Origin: Brevibacillus choshinensis
GTDB lineage: Bacteria > Bacillota > Bacilli > Brevibacillales > Brevibacillaceae
Assembly: GCF_001420695.1 (NCBI RefSeq)
Contig: NZ_LJJB01000010.1
Span: 1,241,114-1,305,113 of the forward strand
Direction: 5' to 3'
Length of the DNA: 64,000 nucleotides
In this document: in pieces, positions 36,040 to 45,837 of the stretch
How positions within the stretch are numbered: position 1 is the stretch's first letter
Layout of the letters: every line of letters starts with the position of its first letter
Notes under the pieces: generated by a model
Told to the model about the DNA's origin: nothing
Database searches by the model: none
What the model saw: only the letters and a program-made list of their open reading frames with translations
Program-made: the position numbers and the translations under genes

Positions 36040-37455
36040 TTAATACGGTCCCCAGTTGATCATGACACCGATCATGATAAAAACAATCGAGAGAACGGTC
36101 CATATCGCTGTCAACGGAAGCATGAACCTCAGCCATTTGCCATAGGAGATTCCGCTGATGGCAAGGATACTCATCAATACTCCGGACGTAGGGTTGATAC
36201 AGTTGACTACACCTTCTCCGAGCATCAAGGCTTCTACTGCGACCTGACGGGTAATGTTCATGAGATCAGATAGCGGAGCCAATAGTGGCATGAGCATGAC
36301 AGCCTCACCCGAACCGGACGAGATCAGGAAGTGCAGTCCCGCACTACCCAAGAACATGCCAACTGCTCCGGCCATTGGAGAAAGCGGCTCTAGAATGGTG
36401 GCAAGCCCGTAGACAATCGTATCTAGGAACTTTCCGTCCTCCAGAATAACTGTAATGGAGCGGGCCATCCCGACAATCAACGCTCCGTAAACAAGGCTCT
36501 GACATCCTTTCAAGAACGTCTTCGCGATGTCATTTCCACTCATTTTGTTGATCAGTCCGACTCCAATGGCAATGAAGATAAAGATCCCTGCCATTTCGTT
36601 GACATCCCATTTGAACAGGATGGTACACGCGATAAAAGCAATCAGCACAATCCCGGTAAAAGCCAAGGTCAACTTATGACGTAACGTAAAGAGAACCTGA
36701 CTGTCCAGATCCCCAGCAGCTGAGCCGCTATCAGACGGGAACGGGACATCTCCCAATATGCCTTGGGCAGGATCCTTACGGAGTTTGCGAGCATAGCGGA
36801 TGATATACAGAATCGTCACGAGCACAAAGGAAAGGTAGATGATGGTCCGATAGCCGATTCCAGAAAACAACGGAAGCTCCGCGATCTGCTGAGACAAGCC
36901 GAGTGTACCTGGAAACGCAATCGAGGTATTGAATCCTGCATACACCCCAATATAGATCAATGCCACACCAAATATGGCATCCAATTTCATGGCTCTCGCA
37001 ATCATGATTCCTAGTGGTACGAAGGCAATCACTGAGTTGACAATGACGCCGAGCGTTCCTAGCACGGAGAACACCGCAGTGATTAAAATGATCAATAACC
37101 ACTCTTTATTCCCCAGTTTTCGAACCAAGGTCAATATAGCCGCATTCAGTGCCCCTGTCTTGTCCAAAACAGCCAAAGCACCGCCTGTAAACAACACCAA
37201 AAAGATAATCGGTGCTCCCTTTACCATCCCTGTCTGAATCGCGGTAAAAAAGTCGATGAATCCGGTTGGATTGGATTCAACAGCGTGATAGCTTCCAGGT
37301 ACGACGACCGTCACACTGCCATTTTTCACACGATCAAACTCGCCCGTCGGTACGAAATAAGTAGCGATGGCGCACACCAATAGGATACAAAATAGTAGGA
37401 CGTATGCATCTAAGCGCGCAAAGCTTTTCTTCAACAGATTCTTGTTGCCTTCCAT
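36040..37455 (-). CDS. YfcC family membrane transporter (DcuC/AbgT-like)
   Basis: A 471-residue membrane protein with about twelve segments, matching the YfcC group of C4-dicarboxylate/peptide-type carriers: ATYFVPTGEFDR near the start, FLVLFTGGALAVLDKTGALNAAI, and INPTSGVLMSILAISGISYGKWLRF at the end. Its substrate is unknown. The gene follows an M20 amidohydrolase by 31 bases behind a sigma-54 promoter; the pair suggests uptake of an N-acylated amino acid or dipeptide-like compound followed by hydrolysis, as AbgT does with AbgAB for aminobenzoyl-glutamate. That is inference. Confidence 0.88.
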   Translation of the reverse strand: MEGNKNLLKKSFARLDAYVLLFCILLVCAIATYFVPTGEFDRVKNGSVTVVVPGSYHAVESNPTGFIDFFTAIQTGMVKGAPIIFLVLFTGGALAVLDKTGALNAAILTLVRKLGNKEWLLIILITAVFSVLGTLGVIVNSVIAFVPLGIMIARAMKLDAIFGVALIYIGVYAGFNTSIAFPGTLGLSQQIAELPLFSGIGYRTIIYLSFVLVTILYIIRYARKLRKDPAQGILGDVPFPSDSGSAAGDLDSQVLFTLRHKLTLAFTGIVLIAFIACTILFKWDVNEMAGIFIFIAIGVGLINKMSGNDIAKTFLKGCQSLVYGALIVGMARSITVILEDGKFLDTIVYGLATILEPLSPMAGAVGMFLGSAGLHFLISSGSGEAVMLMPLLAPLSDLMNITRQVAVEALMLGEGVVNCINPTSGVLMSILAISGISYGKWLRFMLPLTAIWTVLSIVFIMIGVMINWGPY

Positions 37456-37486
37456 GATCGTTCCCCCTGCTTGTTCAAAATCTTCT

Positions 37487-38641
37487 CTAGGAATGGGCTG
37501 CTTCTACTATAGCGGCTGTCAGGATCTTTGCACCATAAACTAATGCTTCTGTATCAAAGGACATCTTTGGATGGTGCAAGACAGGCTTTAGACCGCACCC
37601 TAGTCCGATCATCGTAGAGGCCACTAAAGGATGATGCAGAGAATAAAAGTGGAAGTCTTCTCCCCCTGGTGTCACACAAATATTTGCCACTTGCTCCGAT
37701 CCTAGAACGTGGGCGATGGCCTTTTGGGCAATGGCGATCATCTCATCGTTAGAAGTCGCTGCCGGAGCTACTCCCCTCCAGTTCCACTCTATACCTACAC
37801 CCATGAGCTCTGCCGTTTGCTTCATCACATGCTCTGTTTTTTTGCGTAACTCGTCCATCCCTTGATTCGTTTGGGCTCGCAAATCCAGCGTAAACGTCCC
37901 GCGATCCGGAATCACATTGGATGTATCTCCGCCTGCCTGCAGTTGAGTCATTTTCACAGAAAACGGGCAGCTTGCTTCCAAGCGGATATTTTGCAATGCC
38001 TGAACCAAAAACGAGGCGGCTTCGATGACATTGCGCCCGAAAGCTGGACGTGCTCCATGAGCCTGCACCCCTGTGATCGTTCCGGTTAAAGAAGTGGAGG
38101 AACCGTGTAAAATCGCTGGTGCTGCCTTTCCATACGGCACTTCATTTTCGGGCCGCAAATGGACTCCCATGAGCTTCGTGACATTTTGCAGGGCTCCGTC
38201 CTTCATCATTTGCAGCGCGCCACCCAGCTTTTCTTCTGCAGGCTGGAAAAGAAAGCGGATCGTTTTGGCAGGCTTCACACCACTCGCCGCAATCGCTAAA
38301 GCACTATAGCAGACAAGCGTCGAATGGGCGTCGTGTCCACATGAATGGTTTGGCTTTACCACGCCATCTACTTCTTGGACGAGAGCATCCATATCTGCTC
38401 GTAATGCCACCACTTCTTCAGTTGACCCAGCTATTTCTGCGATAAAGCCATGATGTCCGTCAAACCGTTTCACGGGAATGCCTGCATCTAACAGCTTTTC
38501 GCGAAGATACGCTGCCGTTTTTTCCTCCTGCCAGCTCGGCTCCGCTAATGCGTGCAGCTCTTGATACGTTTGCAGAATGCTTTCACGTTGCTCACCCAAG
38601 TACGCCAATGGTTTTTTCAGATCCATCACCGTTTCTGTCAT
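37487..38641 (-). CDS. M20 family amidohydrolase / metallopeptidase
   Basis: A 384-residue metal-dependent amidohydrolase of the M20D (IAA-amino-acid hydrolase, N-acyl-amino-acid amidohydrolase) type. Motifs: VALRADMDAL, the metal ligands in SCGHDAHSTLV, RFLFQPAEEKLGG with the catalytic Glu, the dimerisation domain with GVQAHGARPAFG, and a late GGEDFHFY. The ATG at 38641 has GAAGGGAG right against it, so a slightly different start is possible. It is first in an operon with yfcC and is preceded by a sigma-54 promoter at 38673-38687. Confidence 0.93.
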   Translation of the reverse strand: MTETVMDLKKPLAYLGEQRESILQTYQELHALAEPSWQEEKTAAYLREKLLDAGIPVKRFDGHHGFIAEIAGSTEEVVALRADMDALVQEVDGVVKPNHSCGHDAHSTLVCYSALAIAASGVKPAKTIRFLFQPAEEKLGGALQMMKDGALQNVTKLMGVHLRPENEVPYGKAAPAILHGSSTSLTGTITGVQAHGARPAFGRNVIEAASFLVQALQNIRLEASCPFSVKMTQLQAGGDTSNVIPDRGTFTLDLRAQTNQGMDELRKKTEHVMKQTAELMGVGIEWNWRGVAPAATSNDEMIAIAQKAIAHVLGSEQVANICVTPGGEDFHFYSLHHPLVASTMIGLGCGLKPVLHHPKMSFDTEALVYGAKILTAAIVEAAHS

Positions 38642-38672
38642 CTCCCTTCGATGTATGGTAAGAATTATTTAA

Positions 38673-38687
38673 GCAAGATTTGTGCCA
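38673..38687 (-). promoter_or_regulatory. Sigma-54 promoter of the M20-yfcC operon
   Basis: Minus strand TGGCAC, five bases (AAATC), TTGC: a full match to the -24/-12 consensus. The predicted transcript start lies about 20 bases before the M20 ATG. The divergent neighbour is a sigma-54 activator. Confidence 0.88.
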
Positions 38688-38710
38688 AAAAAATTATTCT
38701 CTATTTTCAG

Positions 38711-38725
38711 TATTGATAAACAATA
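38711..38725. promoter_or_regulatory. Dyad TATTG-N5-CAATA, possible activator site
   Basis: A perfect five-base dyad in the divergent region, about 25 bases upstream of the -24 element. It could be an activator or autoregulation site for the neighbouring sigma-54 regulator. A TATAAT at 38742-38747 may serve the activator gene. Both are short motifs, so weak evidence. Confidence 0.3.
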
Positions 38726-38825
38726 TTCCGTATTTTTAGGATATAATTTAGGTGGTTTTTATTTTGTGACATCCAATATTTCCGCCTATAACCGCTTATT
38801 TTTGCATCATAGAGGAGTTTTTCAT

Positions 38826-40907
38826 ATGACCAAAGGAAAACCACGTATTTTATTAATCAACAATATGGAGACCGTATCCCATCTCTTTGTAAATAGCCTA
38901 AAGCTGTTTTTTGGTAACCGGATCGAGATAGATGCCCATTTTGGGTTATGCGCGATCGAAAAGGAGCGATTTGAAGAAGCTGACCTCATTCTGCTCTCGG
39001 ACATCAAGCTTTTGACGGACCAGCCCGAACCCCCAGAGCATATCCCTGTCCTGGTAGCGAGGCGCACAATTGACTTGAACAACCTGGATCGGCTGATGGA
39101 CTTGAGACCAGGTACCCGATGTCTATTTGTTTCCAATACGATCGATATGGTCGAAGGTGCGATCGAGCTACTGCGACATCTCGGGTTTTCCCATCTGATT
39201 TTCATCCCCTATGTTCCCGGGGCTTGTACTCCCCTGCCTGAAAAGGAGCAGGTAGACTTCGCCGTTTGCCACGGATTGCCGGAGCTTGTTCCTGCGCATT
39301 TTGATCAGATTATTGAACTGGGACATCGGCCGCTTGATTTGACGACGATCTTTGACATCGCTCGCTTGCTGGATTTATCCCCGGAAAAGGCAAACCTCTA
39401 CACAGCCGAGTTCATTAGCGACTTTGTACGCATGGGACGGAAATTGACCGACTCCGTTAATAATGAGCGGCACTTGAACGAAAAGCTCGAATCGATTTTG
39501 AATGCGGTTCATGAGGGAATTATCGCCACGGACGCCTTTGGAAATATCACGTTGATGAACGAAGAAGCTGAAAAGATTCTGAAGCTACCTGCCATAGAGA
39601 ATATTGGGAGACGTGTACAGGACGTCCTACCCGAATTTCAAGTGAATGCCGTATTAGAGTCAAATGGCGAAGCAGCGAACCAACTGACTCCGTTCCGTAA
39701 TCTCTTTTTGCTCGTCACGCAAATTCCTATGATGTTGGATGGGCAGGTCTTGGGCTTGGTCATCACCTTTCAGGACGTCACCAAGGTACAGCAGATGGAA
39801 CAGGAGATCCGCAAAAAGAGCACCCAATTAGGGCTCATGACTAAATATTCCTTTGATCACATCATTGGTTCCAGCCCCTCCACACAGGCAAATAAGCAAG
39901 TGGCGATCAAGCTAGCCGAAAGTGACTTTACTATCCTCATCACTGGTGAAAATGGAACGGGAAAAGAAGTGTTCGCTCAAGCCATCCACCATCATTCCAT
40001 TCGTCGGGACGGGCCTTTTGTTCCTGTTAATTTTGCTGGACTGACGGAGAGCTTGGTCGAGAGTGAATTGTTCGGGTACGAGGAAGGCTCTTTTACAGGG
40101 GCGCGCAAAGGCGGCAAGATGGGGCTATTTGAACTCGCTCATAACGGGACCATTTTTCTGGACGAGATTGGTGATGCTCCGCTCAGTATTCAAGCCGCTC
40201 TGCTTCGTGTTCTTCAAGAGCGTCAAGTGATGAGAGTTGGCGGTCATCGGGTCATCCCGGTCAATGTACGGGTAATTGCTGCTACCAATCGAAACCTCTT
40301 TGCTATGATTCAAAATGGCACCTTTCGAGAGGATCTGTACTATCGCCTGAATGTCCTGCCGCTGCAGATTCCGCCCTTGCGAGACAGAGGCCAGGATATC
40401 ATGGTGTTGATCAACTATTTCCTGCAAAAGAAGAACAAGGTCCTGACGTTTGCTCCGGAAGTTGCGGATCTTCTCCTGCAATATAGCTGGCCCGGCAATA
40501 TTCGTGAACTGGAGAACTTCATTCATTATGCAGTCGTTATTGCTGGGGGCAATCGAGTGGAGCTGTGCCACTTACCGGAACAGATACTCCGAGCTTCTAC
40601 TTCCCCACTCCACTCAACGGAGCAAGAAGATATAGAGGATGCGATCGATTTCTTGTCGCGCCATGGCTCTGTGCACGAATACGAATCGATTTTGCAAATC
40701 CTCGCTTCCTGTACCAAACGTCAGGAACGGATCGGACGCCAGTCGTTAAATGCCATGCTCCCTGTTCCCATGACGGACGCCCAAATACGCCAAAAGCTAC
40801 ACTATCTCAGTCGCACGGGATGTGTAGAGGTAGGGATTAAAAAGCAAGGAACTCGACTCACCGCATTTGGATTCATGGTGGTGGAGAAGCTGAAGGCTAG
40901 AGGGTAA
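38826..40907 (+). CDS. Sigma-54-dependent transcriptional activator with PAS domain and winged-helix-like C terminus
   Basis: A 693-residue one-component activator. Residues ~1-190 form an N-terminal sensor reminiscent of PrpR_N (RILLINNMETVSHLFVN ... DLTTIFDIARLL); a PAS domain follows (~222-320, ILNAVHEGIIATDAFGNI); then the AAA+ domain (~340-580) with Walker A GENGTGKE, the sigma-54 loop GSFTGA, and Walker B IFLDEIGD. The C terminus does not look like a Fis helix-turn-helix; DAQIRQKLHYLSRTGCVEV with GTRLTAFGFMVVEKL resembles a winged helix. I start at the ATG at 38826 (GAGGAG eight bases before); the frame is open 48 codons upstream but that part is not protein-like. Probable target: the divergent M20-yfcC promoter. 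Confidence 0.92.
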   Translation: MTKGKPRILLINNMETVSHLFVNSLKLFFGNRIEIDAHFGLCAIEKERFEEADLILLSDIKLLTDQPEPPEHIPVLVARRTIDLNNLDRLMDLRPGTRCLFVSNTIDMVEGAIELLRHLGFSHLIFIPYVPGACTPLPEKEQVDFAVCHGLPELVPAHFDQIIELGHRPLDLTTIFDIARLLDLSPEKANLYTAEFISDFVRMGRKLTDSVNNERHLNEKLESILNAVHEGIIATDAFGNITLMNEEAEKILKLPAIENIGRRVQDVLPEFQVNAVLESNGEAANQLTPFRNLFLLVTQIPMMLDGQVLGLVITFQDVTKVQQMEQEIRKKSTQLGLMTKYSFDHIIGSSPSTQANKQVAIKLAESDFTILITGENGTGKEVFAQAIHHHSIRRDGPFVPVNFAGLTESLVESELFGYEEGSFTGARKGGKMGLFELAHNGTIFLDEIGDAPLSIQAALLRVLQERQVMRVGGHRVIPVNVRVIAATNRNLFAMIQNGTFREDLYYRLNVLPLQIPPLRDRGQDIMVLINYFLQKKNKVLTFAPEVADLLLQYSWPGNIRELENFIHYAVVIAGGNRVELCHLPEQILRASTSPLHSTEQEDIEDAIDFLSRHGSVHEYESILQILASCTKRQERIGRQSLNAMLPVPMTDAQIRQKLHYLSRTGCVEVGIKKQGTRLTAFGFMVVEKLKARG

Positions 40908-41022
40908 GGCAGCCGGTGCCTCAGACCACCCACATATTAGAAAACTTGGCTACGCCAAGCTTTTTGGCGGAGCCTTAGCTGCACTTATACTGGATAGGAA
41001 AATATAAATTCCTATCTGTACG

Positions 41023-41056
41023 AAAAGCGGACAGGCATTTGCCCATCCGCTTTTTT
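41023..41056. terminator. Bidirectional terminator between the activator gene and argH
   Basis: Stem AAAAGCGGA / TCCGCTTTT with flanking A and T runs. Just to the left (about 40946-40972) another hairpin, GGCTaCGCCAA / TTTGGCGgAGCC, is seen without a T run. Confidence 0.85.
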
Positions 41057-41062
41057 CTTTTT

Positions 41063-42517
41063 CTATGCTCGTTGCACCGGAGAACCGATGTCGATCAACG
41101 ATTCAATCATGACCTTTTGGCTGTTTTTATCCACCCACGCATGGGTATCCACCAGCTTTTTGCGGTACCATTCGATCTGTGACTCGACTTGATTGCGGGC
41201 AGTGCCACCCAATACGTTACGGGCATTGACTACTGTCTCGACGGCGAGTGCTTCGTATACATCCTCACCGATCACGTCGGAAAAGCTCTGGAATTCATCC
41301 AACGTCAGATCGAGCAAGTATTTTTGTTGCTCGATGCAGTACAGGACAGTTCTGCCAACGACTTCGTGAGCTTGACGGAAAGGCATATCCTTGCGAACGA
41401 GGTAATCAGCCAGGTCAGTCGCATTGGAGAAGTCATTGGTCACAGCCTGACGCATGCGCTCGGTTTTGACTTGCATGGTCTGGATCATCGGTGTCAGAAG
41501 AGCAAGAGCACCATGAATGGTCGATACGGTATCAAACATACCTTCCTTGTCTTCCTGCATGTCTTTGTTGTACGCCATCGGTAAACCTTTGAGTACCGTC
41601 AACAGACCAAAGAGATTGCCGTAGACGCGACCTGTTTTTCCGCGTACCAGCTCGGCGACATCCGGGTTTTTCTTTTGCGGCATGATGCTCGATCCTGTGC
41701 AGAACGCATCGTCCAGCTCCACAAAAGAAAACTCCTGGCTGCTCCAGATGACGAGCTCTTCGCACAAACGAGAGAGGTGAGTCATCAGGAGGGACGCATC
41801 CGCCAAAAACTCGACGATGAAGTCGCGGTCGCTTACAGCGTCCATGCTGTTTTGATAGACGCCGTCAAATTGCAGCAATTCCGCTACAAATACACGATCG
41901 ATCGGGAACGTAGTCCCTGCCAGTGCACCAGCGCCAAGCGGCAGTACATTCACCCGGTTCCAGGTCTCTGTCATGCGCTCGATATCCCGTTGCAGCATGG
42001 ATACATACGCCATCAGGTGGTAGCCGAAAAGGACCGGCTGTGCACGTTGAAGATGGGTGTACCCTGGCATGACGGTATCCAGATGCTGATTTGCCTGCTC
42101 GATCATCGCTTCCTGCAGATACATCGCCAGCTGTATGATTTCCATCAGCTTTTCTCTGAGGAACAGGTGCATATCCGTTGCGACCTGGTCGTTACGGCTG
42201 CGGCCCGTGTGGAGCTTGCCCCCCACCGGACCGATTTCTTCGATCAGCATCTTTTCGATATTCATATGAACATCTTCGTGAGCCACGAGGAATTCTACCT
42301 GCCCACGTTCGATCTTCTCTTTTACCTTTTTCAAGCCAGCAATGATCTGTCTTACTTCCTCCATCGGCAGGATACCGCACTTACCCAGCATGGCTACATG
42401 AGCTAGGCTACCGACGATGTCCTGGCGCCACATCTTCTGGTCGAAAGAGATAGAAGCAGTATACTCTTCTACGAGCTGATTCGTCGGCTTCGTGAAGCGT
42501 CCTCCCCAGAGTTTCAT
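41063..42517 (-). CDS. argH: Argininosuccinate lyase
   Basis: Last step of arginine synthesis: argininosuccinate to arginine and fumarate. 484 residues, of the fumarase/aspartase superfamily; signature [16 protein letters not shown] around residue 280, plus the [12 protein letters not shown] and [11 protein letters not shown] motifs. The ATG overlaps the argG stop by four bases (ATGA), so it is coupled to argG. Confidence 0.98.
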   Translation of the reverse strand: MKLWGGRFTKPTNQLVEEYTASISFDQKMWRQDIVGSLAHVAMLGKCGILPMEEVRQIIAGLKKVKEKIERGQVEFLVAHEDVHMNIEKMLIEEIGPVGGKLHTGRSRNDQVATDMHLFLREKLMEIIQLAMYLQEAMIEQANQHLDTVMPGYTHLQRAQPVLFGYHLMAYVSMLQRDIERMTETWNRVNVLPLGAGALAGTTFPIDRVFVAELLQFDGVYQNSMDAVSDRDFIVEFLADASLLMTHLSRLCEELVIWSSQEFSFVELDDAFCTGSSIMPQKKNPDVAELVRGKTGRVYGNLFGLLTVLKGLPMAYNKDMQEDKEGMFDTVSTIHGALALLTPMIQTMQVKTERMRQAVTNDFSNATDLADYLVRKDMPFRQAHEVVGRTVLYCIEQQKYLLDLTLDEFQSFSDVIGEDVYEALAVETVVNARNVLGGTARNQVESQIEWYRKKLVDTHAWVDKNSQKVMIESLIDIGSPVQRA

Positions 42518-43773
42518 TGCTTGATCGCATCCTTTTCGTCCAAAATCTTGATGTCTGTGTTCATGTTCTCATGCAAGACACCTTCGTTGACTTGCGCGTA
42601 TACCTTTGTTGGCAGACCCCACAGCTTGATAAAGCCGAGTGCTGCTTTGTGATCGAATTGGTCACCTGCATTGTAGGTTGCCAGTTCATGGCTGTATAGC
42701 GAGGAAGCGGATTTGCGGCCCACTACGATCGCATGACCTTTGTGCAGTTTCACACGAACGATACCCGTTACGTGTTTTTGTGTTTCTTCGATGAACGCTT
42801 GAACGGCATTTCGGATCGGCGAGAACCAGAGCCCTTCGTAGATCACTTGTGCCAATTTTTGTTCCACGATTGGTTTGAACGCGGCTACTTCACGAGGCTG
42901 CGTCAAGAATTCCAGCTCGCGGTGAGCCAGGATCAAGGTAGTCGCAGCAGGAGTCTCGTATACTTCACGGGATTTGATACCAACCAGGCGGTTTTCTACG
43001 TGGTCGATACGGCCTACTCCGTGGTTACCTGCGATTTTGTTCAATTTCAGGATCAGCTCAGCCAGAGAAAGCTCTTCGCCGTTCAGTGCTGTCGGCTTAC
43101 CTTGTACGAAAGTGATTTCGATCTCTTCCGCTTGATCAGGCGCGTCTGTGATGGATTTCGTCAGATCGTATGCACCCTCTGGTGGAGCTGCCCATGGATC
43201 TTCCAGGACGCCGCACTCGCAGCTTCTGCCCCACAGGTTTTGGTCGATGCTGTATGGATTGTCCAGATTGATCGGAATTGGAATATCGTTCTTTTTCGCA
43301 TACTCGATCTCTTCGTCACGAGTCCAACCCCACTCACGTACAGGAGCCACAATTTTGATGTCCGGGTTCAAAGCTGTGAAGGACACGTCGAAGCGAACTT
43401 GGTCGTTTCCTTTTCCTGTGCAACCGTGAGCAACAGCAACTGCGCCTTCTTTTTCCGCGATCTCTACCAGTACGCGAGAGATCAGGTAACGAGACAGTGC
43501 TGATACCAGAGGATATTTACCTTCATACATCGCGTTTGCTTTCAATGCAGGCAGTACGAATTCTTCGGCAAATGCTTCTTTCGCATCTACCACGATCGAT
43601 TTCAATGCACCCACTTGCAGCGCTTTTTTCTGAACGAAGTCCAGGTCTTTCCCTTCTCCTACATCCAATGCTACTGCAATTACGTCGTAGTTGTATGTTT
43701 CTTGGAGCCATTTAATTGCTACGGATGTATCTAAGCCGCCCGAGTAGGCCAACACAATTTTATCTTTTGCCAT
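42514..43773 (-). CDS. argG: Argininosuccinate synthase
   Basis: Joins citrulline and aspartate using ATP, step 7 of arginine synthesis. 419 residues; N-type ATP PPi loop [30 protein letters not shown], and [11 protein letters not shown]. The promoter region just upstream carries an ARG-box-like element. First of the argG-argH pair. Confidence 0.98.
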   Translation of the reverse strand: MAKDKIVLAYSGGLDTSVAIKWLQETYNYDVIAVALDVGEGKDLDFVQKKALQVGALKSIVVDAKEAFAEEFVLPALKANAMYEGKYPLVSALSRYLISRVLVEIAEKEGAVAVAHGCTGKGNDQVRFDVSFTALNPDIKIVAPVREWGWTRDEEIEYAKKNDIPIPINLDNPYSIDQNLWGRSCECGVLEDPWAAPPEGAYDLTKSITDAPDQAEEIEITFVQGKPTALNGEELSLAELILKLNKIAGNHGVGRIDHVENRLVGIKSREVYETPAATTLILAHRELEFLTQPREVAAFKPIVEQKLAQVIYEGLWFSPIRNAVQAFIEETQKHVTGIVRVKLHKGHAIVVGRKSASSLYSHELATYNAGDQFDHKAALGFIKLWGLPTKVYAQVNEGVLHENMNTDIKILDEKDAIKQ

Positions 43774-43813
43774 CGTTCTCTCTCCCTGTTCCGAAGATTT
43801 ATTTATGTGAGTA

Positions 43814-43842
43814 ATTATACAAACGAACTAATAAAAATACAA
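43814..43842 (-). promoter_or_regulatory. argG promoter with overlapping ARG box
   Basis: Minus strand TTGTAT, 17 bases, TATAAT. The plus-strand stretch AATAAAAATACAAC over the -35 matches half of the ArgR/AhrC operator (AATAAAAATKCAAK). Binding of the repressor there would block the promoter. Confidence 0.7.
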
Positions 43843-43903
43843 CTACTTTTCTTCTTTCCCCTCTACTTTTTCCCCGTGCAAATTAAGGAAAGGAGATAAA
43901 CAG

Positions 43904-43935
43904 AAAAGCCGGATTAGAAAGATAACTCATCCGGC
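43904..43935 (-). terminator. Terminator after the 43954-44385 gene
   Basis: Stem GCCGGAT / ATCCGGC with a 14-base loop, followed by TTTTCTGTTT on the minus strand. Confidence 0.8.
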
Positions 43936-43953
43936 CGCTCCATCCTCGCTTAT

Positions 43954-44385
43954 TCAATGCTTTGCATACGATACTTGCGGCACGAACTCTGCGCCTTTGT
44001 GCTTACGAATCCAATCCAGCTCGGCTAACGCCAAACGCTCAAAATTCTCAGCGATATGGATGTCGCCTTCCTCTCTCCAGGAAGCGATGATCGGATACAT
44101 CCGGCTGAAGAAGCCATTGATATACCACATATCAAACAACAGATCCGGATGAATAAGACCGTTTTTATGCAAGACACCTACCATTTCAAAAAATCCGTAC
44201 AGCGTCGTAAATTGAGTGAATCCTTCGCTACCACGAGGAAATCTCTCCCAAAAATTGCCTGGTGCCATCGCTTCCTTTTGTCCCAATACGGCCGTGAACC
44301 AAGCTTTTGCTTCCCTCAGTCTCTCCGATTCATATTGATCATATAGTTTGAGGATCATGTCAGCATCTTGATAGGTTGGAATCAT
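43954..44385 (-). CDS. Hypothetical protein (DUF4760-like)
   Basis: A 143-residue acidic, probably soluble protein that I do not recognise with certainty. Features: DADMILKLYDQYESERLREAKAWF near the start, then FTTLYGFFEMVGVLHKNGLI, LLFDMWYINGFFSRMYPI, with many aromatic residues on what look like helices; this resembles DUF4760. The start is the ATG at 44385 with GAGGGGTGA before it; a longer reading has no ribosome site. It is transcribed with or just after the HD-GYP gene (118 bases downstream). Confidence 0.65.
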   Translation of the reverse strand: MIPTYQDADMILKLYDQYESERLREAKAWFTAVLGQKEAMAPGNFWERFPRGSEGFTQFTTLYGFFEMVGVLHKNGLIHPDLLFDMWYINGFFSRMYPIIASWREEGDIHIAENFERLALAELDWIRKHKGAEFVPQVSYAKH

Positions 44386-44502
44386 GGATCGTTCACCCCT
44401 CAGAAAAATACCATTCCCTTCCAGTATGTCTCGTTGAATCTCGAGATGCAAGCAAACATCATCAGATAGGACGCAAAACAAAAAACAGGTACAGGGGCAC
44501 CG

Positions 44503-45837
44503 TTAGTGGATCGCCTCCTGTAACTGTTTTTGGCTTTGAGTCTCTTGCTGAATTATACTTTCCAATTCTTCTCGAGGCATTCGCTGGATGATTTCGATGA
44601 AGTGACCTGCCAATTCCTCATCAAACTGCGTACCCGATCCACGTCTGATTTCATTGAGAGCTTCCTCGACAGGCAGCCCTTTTCGATAAGGACGATCCGC
44701 TACCATCGCATCAAATGCGTCGGAAATCGCCAGTATCTTGGCCATCAACGGAATCTCATCGCCTACCAGTCCATCCGGATACCCTTTCCCATCAATCCGC
44801 TCGTGGTGGGAGCGAATCGCTGGTAACAATTCATTAAACATGCCAGCCTGCAAAATAATCTCGTATCCAATCACCGTGTGTTGCTTGATTTTGTCGTATT
44901 CTTCCGGTGTTAATCTTCCCTTTTTATTCAAAATCTCATCTTCTATACCGATTTTGCCGATGTCGTGCAGGATGCCGCCTACGTATATTTCTTCAACTTT
45001 CTCTGATGACAAGCCAATATCTTTTGCAATTTCTCTACCCCAATGCGCCACCCTCTGGGAATGGCCGCTCGTGTAACGATCACGCGCGTCAATGGAAGCG
45101 GCCATAGTGGTCAGGAATCGGTGGTTAAAGGATTTCACTTCTTCTACTTTTTGATGAAGTTTGTTGAGGCTATCGTAGTATTGATGGAAGACAAAACTCA
45201 TTGTAGTAAAGGCAGCCATCATGGGAATTACTGTATAAATTCCATAGAGCTCCACAAGACGAGATCCAATTCCCGCCATTACCATTAATAACAAGTAAGT
45301 CAGAGTCGTTCCTTTTGCCATGTTTTTTACGGTTGAAAACCAACCGGTCTGGAAAAAATAGGATATTCCTAAGGCACAGAGCACAATATTAATAAACCAG
45401 TAAGCACCAGCGATAATCAGATCACTAATCATAGGAGATATTGATAAGTAATCCAACGCATTCTTCAAATAATCTACAGCCCATATTGTTATGACTAATT
45501 GACCTATATTTGCAAATGCCTTTACCGGATTAAAACGCATTAGAAATGCAAGCGTCAAAGTTTCAACAACTGCAGACCAAACCCCTACCCATGCTCCAAA
45601 AAGTAATATCCCTGAAAAAATGACAGCATTATTTAATGTAAGAATGGTATTAAGGGTCCGAATGGGAGCGAACGTAGAAAAAATAGTTAGTAAAGTATAA
45701 GCAAACAGAATTCCCCAGTGCTCACGCGGTTCCCATTCTGGCACTAATGAAGCAAAGATCAGGATTGCTGCAATAGGAAATCCAATTGGTACTATTAATG
45801 CTTTTATTTTGGACCGGGTCTCAACTTTTAGTCGCAT
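44503..45837 (-). CDS. Membrane HD-GYP protein, probable cyclic-di-GMP phosphodiesterase
   Basis: A 444-residue protein: about seven membrane segments in residues 10-215, a short coiled linker (~220-240), and an HD-GYP domain (~243-430). The catalytic signature is complete: GHSQRVAHW, ILHDIGKIGI (His291-Asp292), RSHHERIDGKGYPDG (HH 344-345, DGKGYP), and ISDAFDAM (Asp373). HD-GYP enzymes hydrolyse c-di-GMP. It overlaps the DUF5317-like gene by 17 bases. The membrane part could be a sensor for the tiny peptide encoded at the head of this unit (inference). Confidence 0.92.
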   Translation of the reverse strand: MRLKVETRSKIKALIVPIGFPIAAILIFASLVPEWEPREHWGILFAYTLLTIFSTFAPIRTLNTILTLNNAVIFSGILLFGAWVGVWSAVVETLTLAFLMRFNPVKAFANIGQLVITIWAVDYLKNALDYLSISPMISDLIIAGAYWFINIVLCALGISYFFQTGWFSTVKNMAKGTTLTYLLLMVMAGIGSRLVELYGIYTVIPMMAAFTTMSFVFHQYYDSLNKLHQKVEEVKSFNHRFLTTMAASIDARDRYTSGHSQRVAHWGREIAKDIGLSSEKVEEIYVGGILHDIGKIGIEDEILNKKGRLTPEEYDKIKQHTVIGYEIILQAGMFNELLPAIRSHHERIDGKGYPDGLVGDEIPLMAKILAISDAFDAMVADRPYRKGLPVEEALNEIRRGSGTQFDEELAGHFIEIIQRMPREELESIIQQETQSQKQLQEAIH

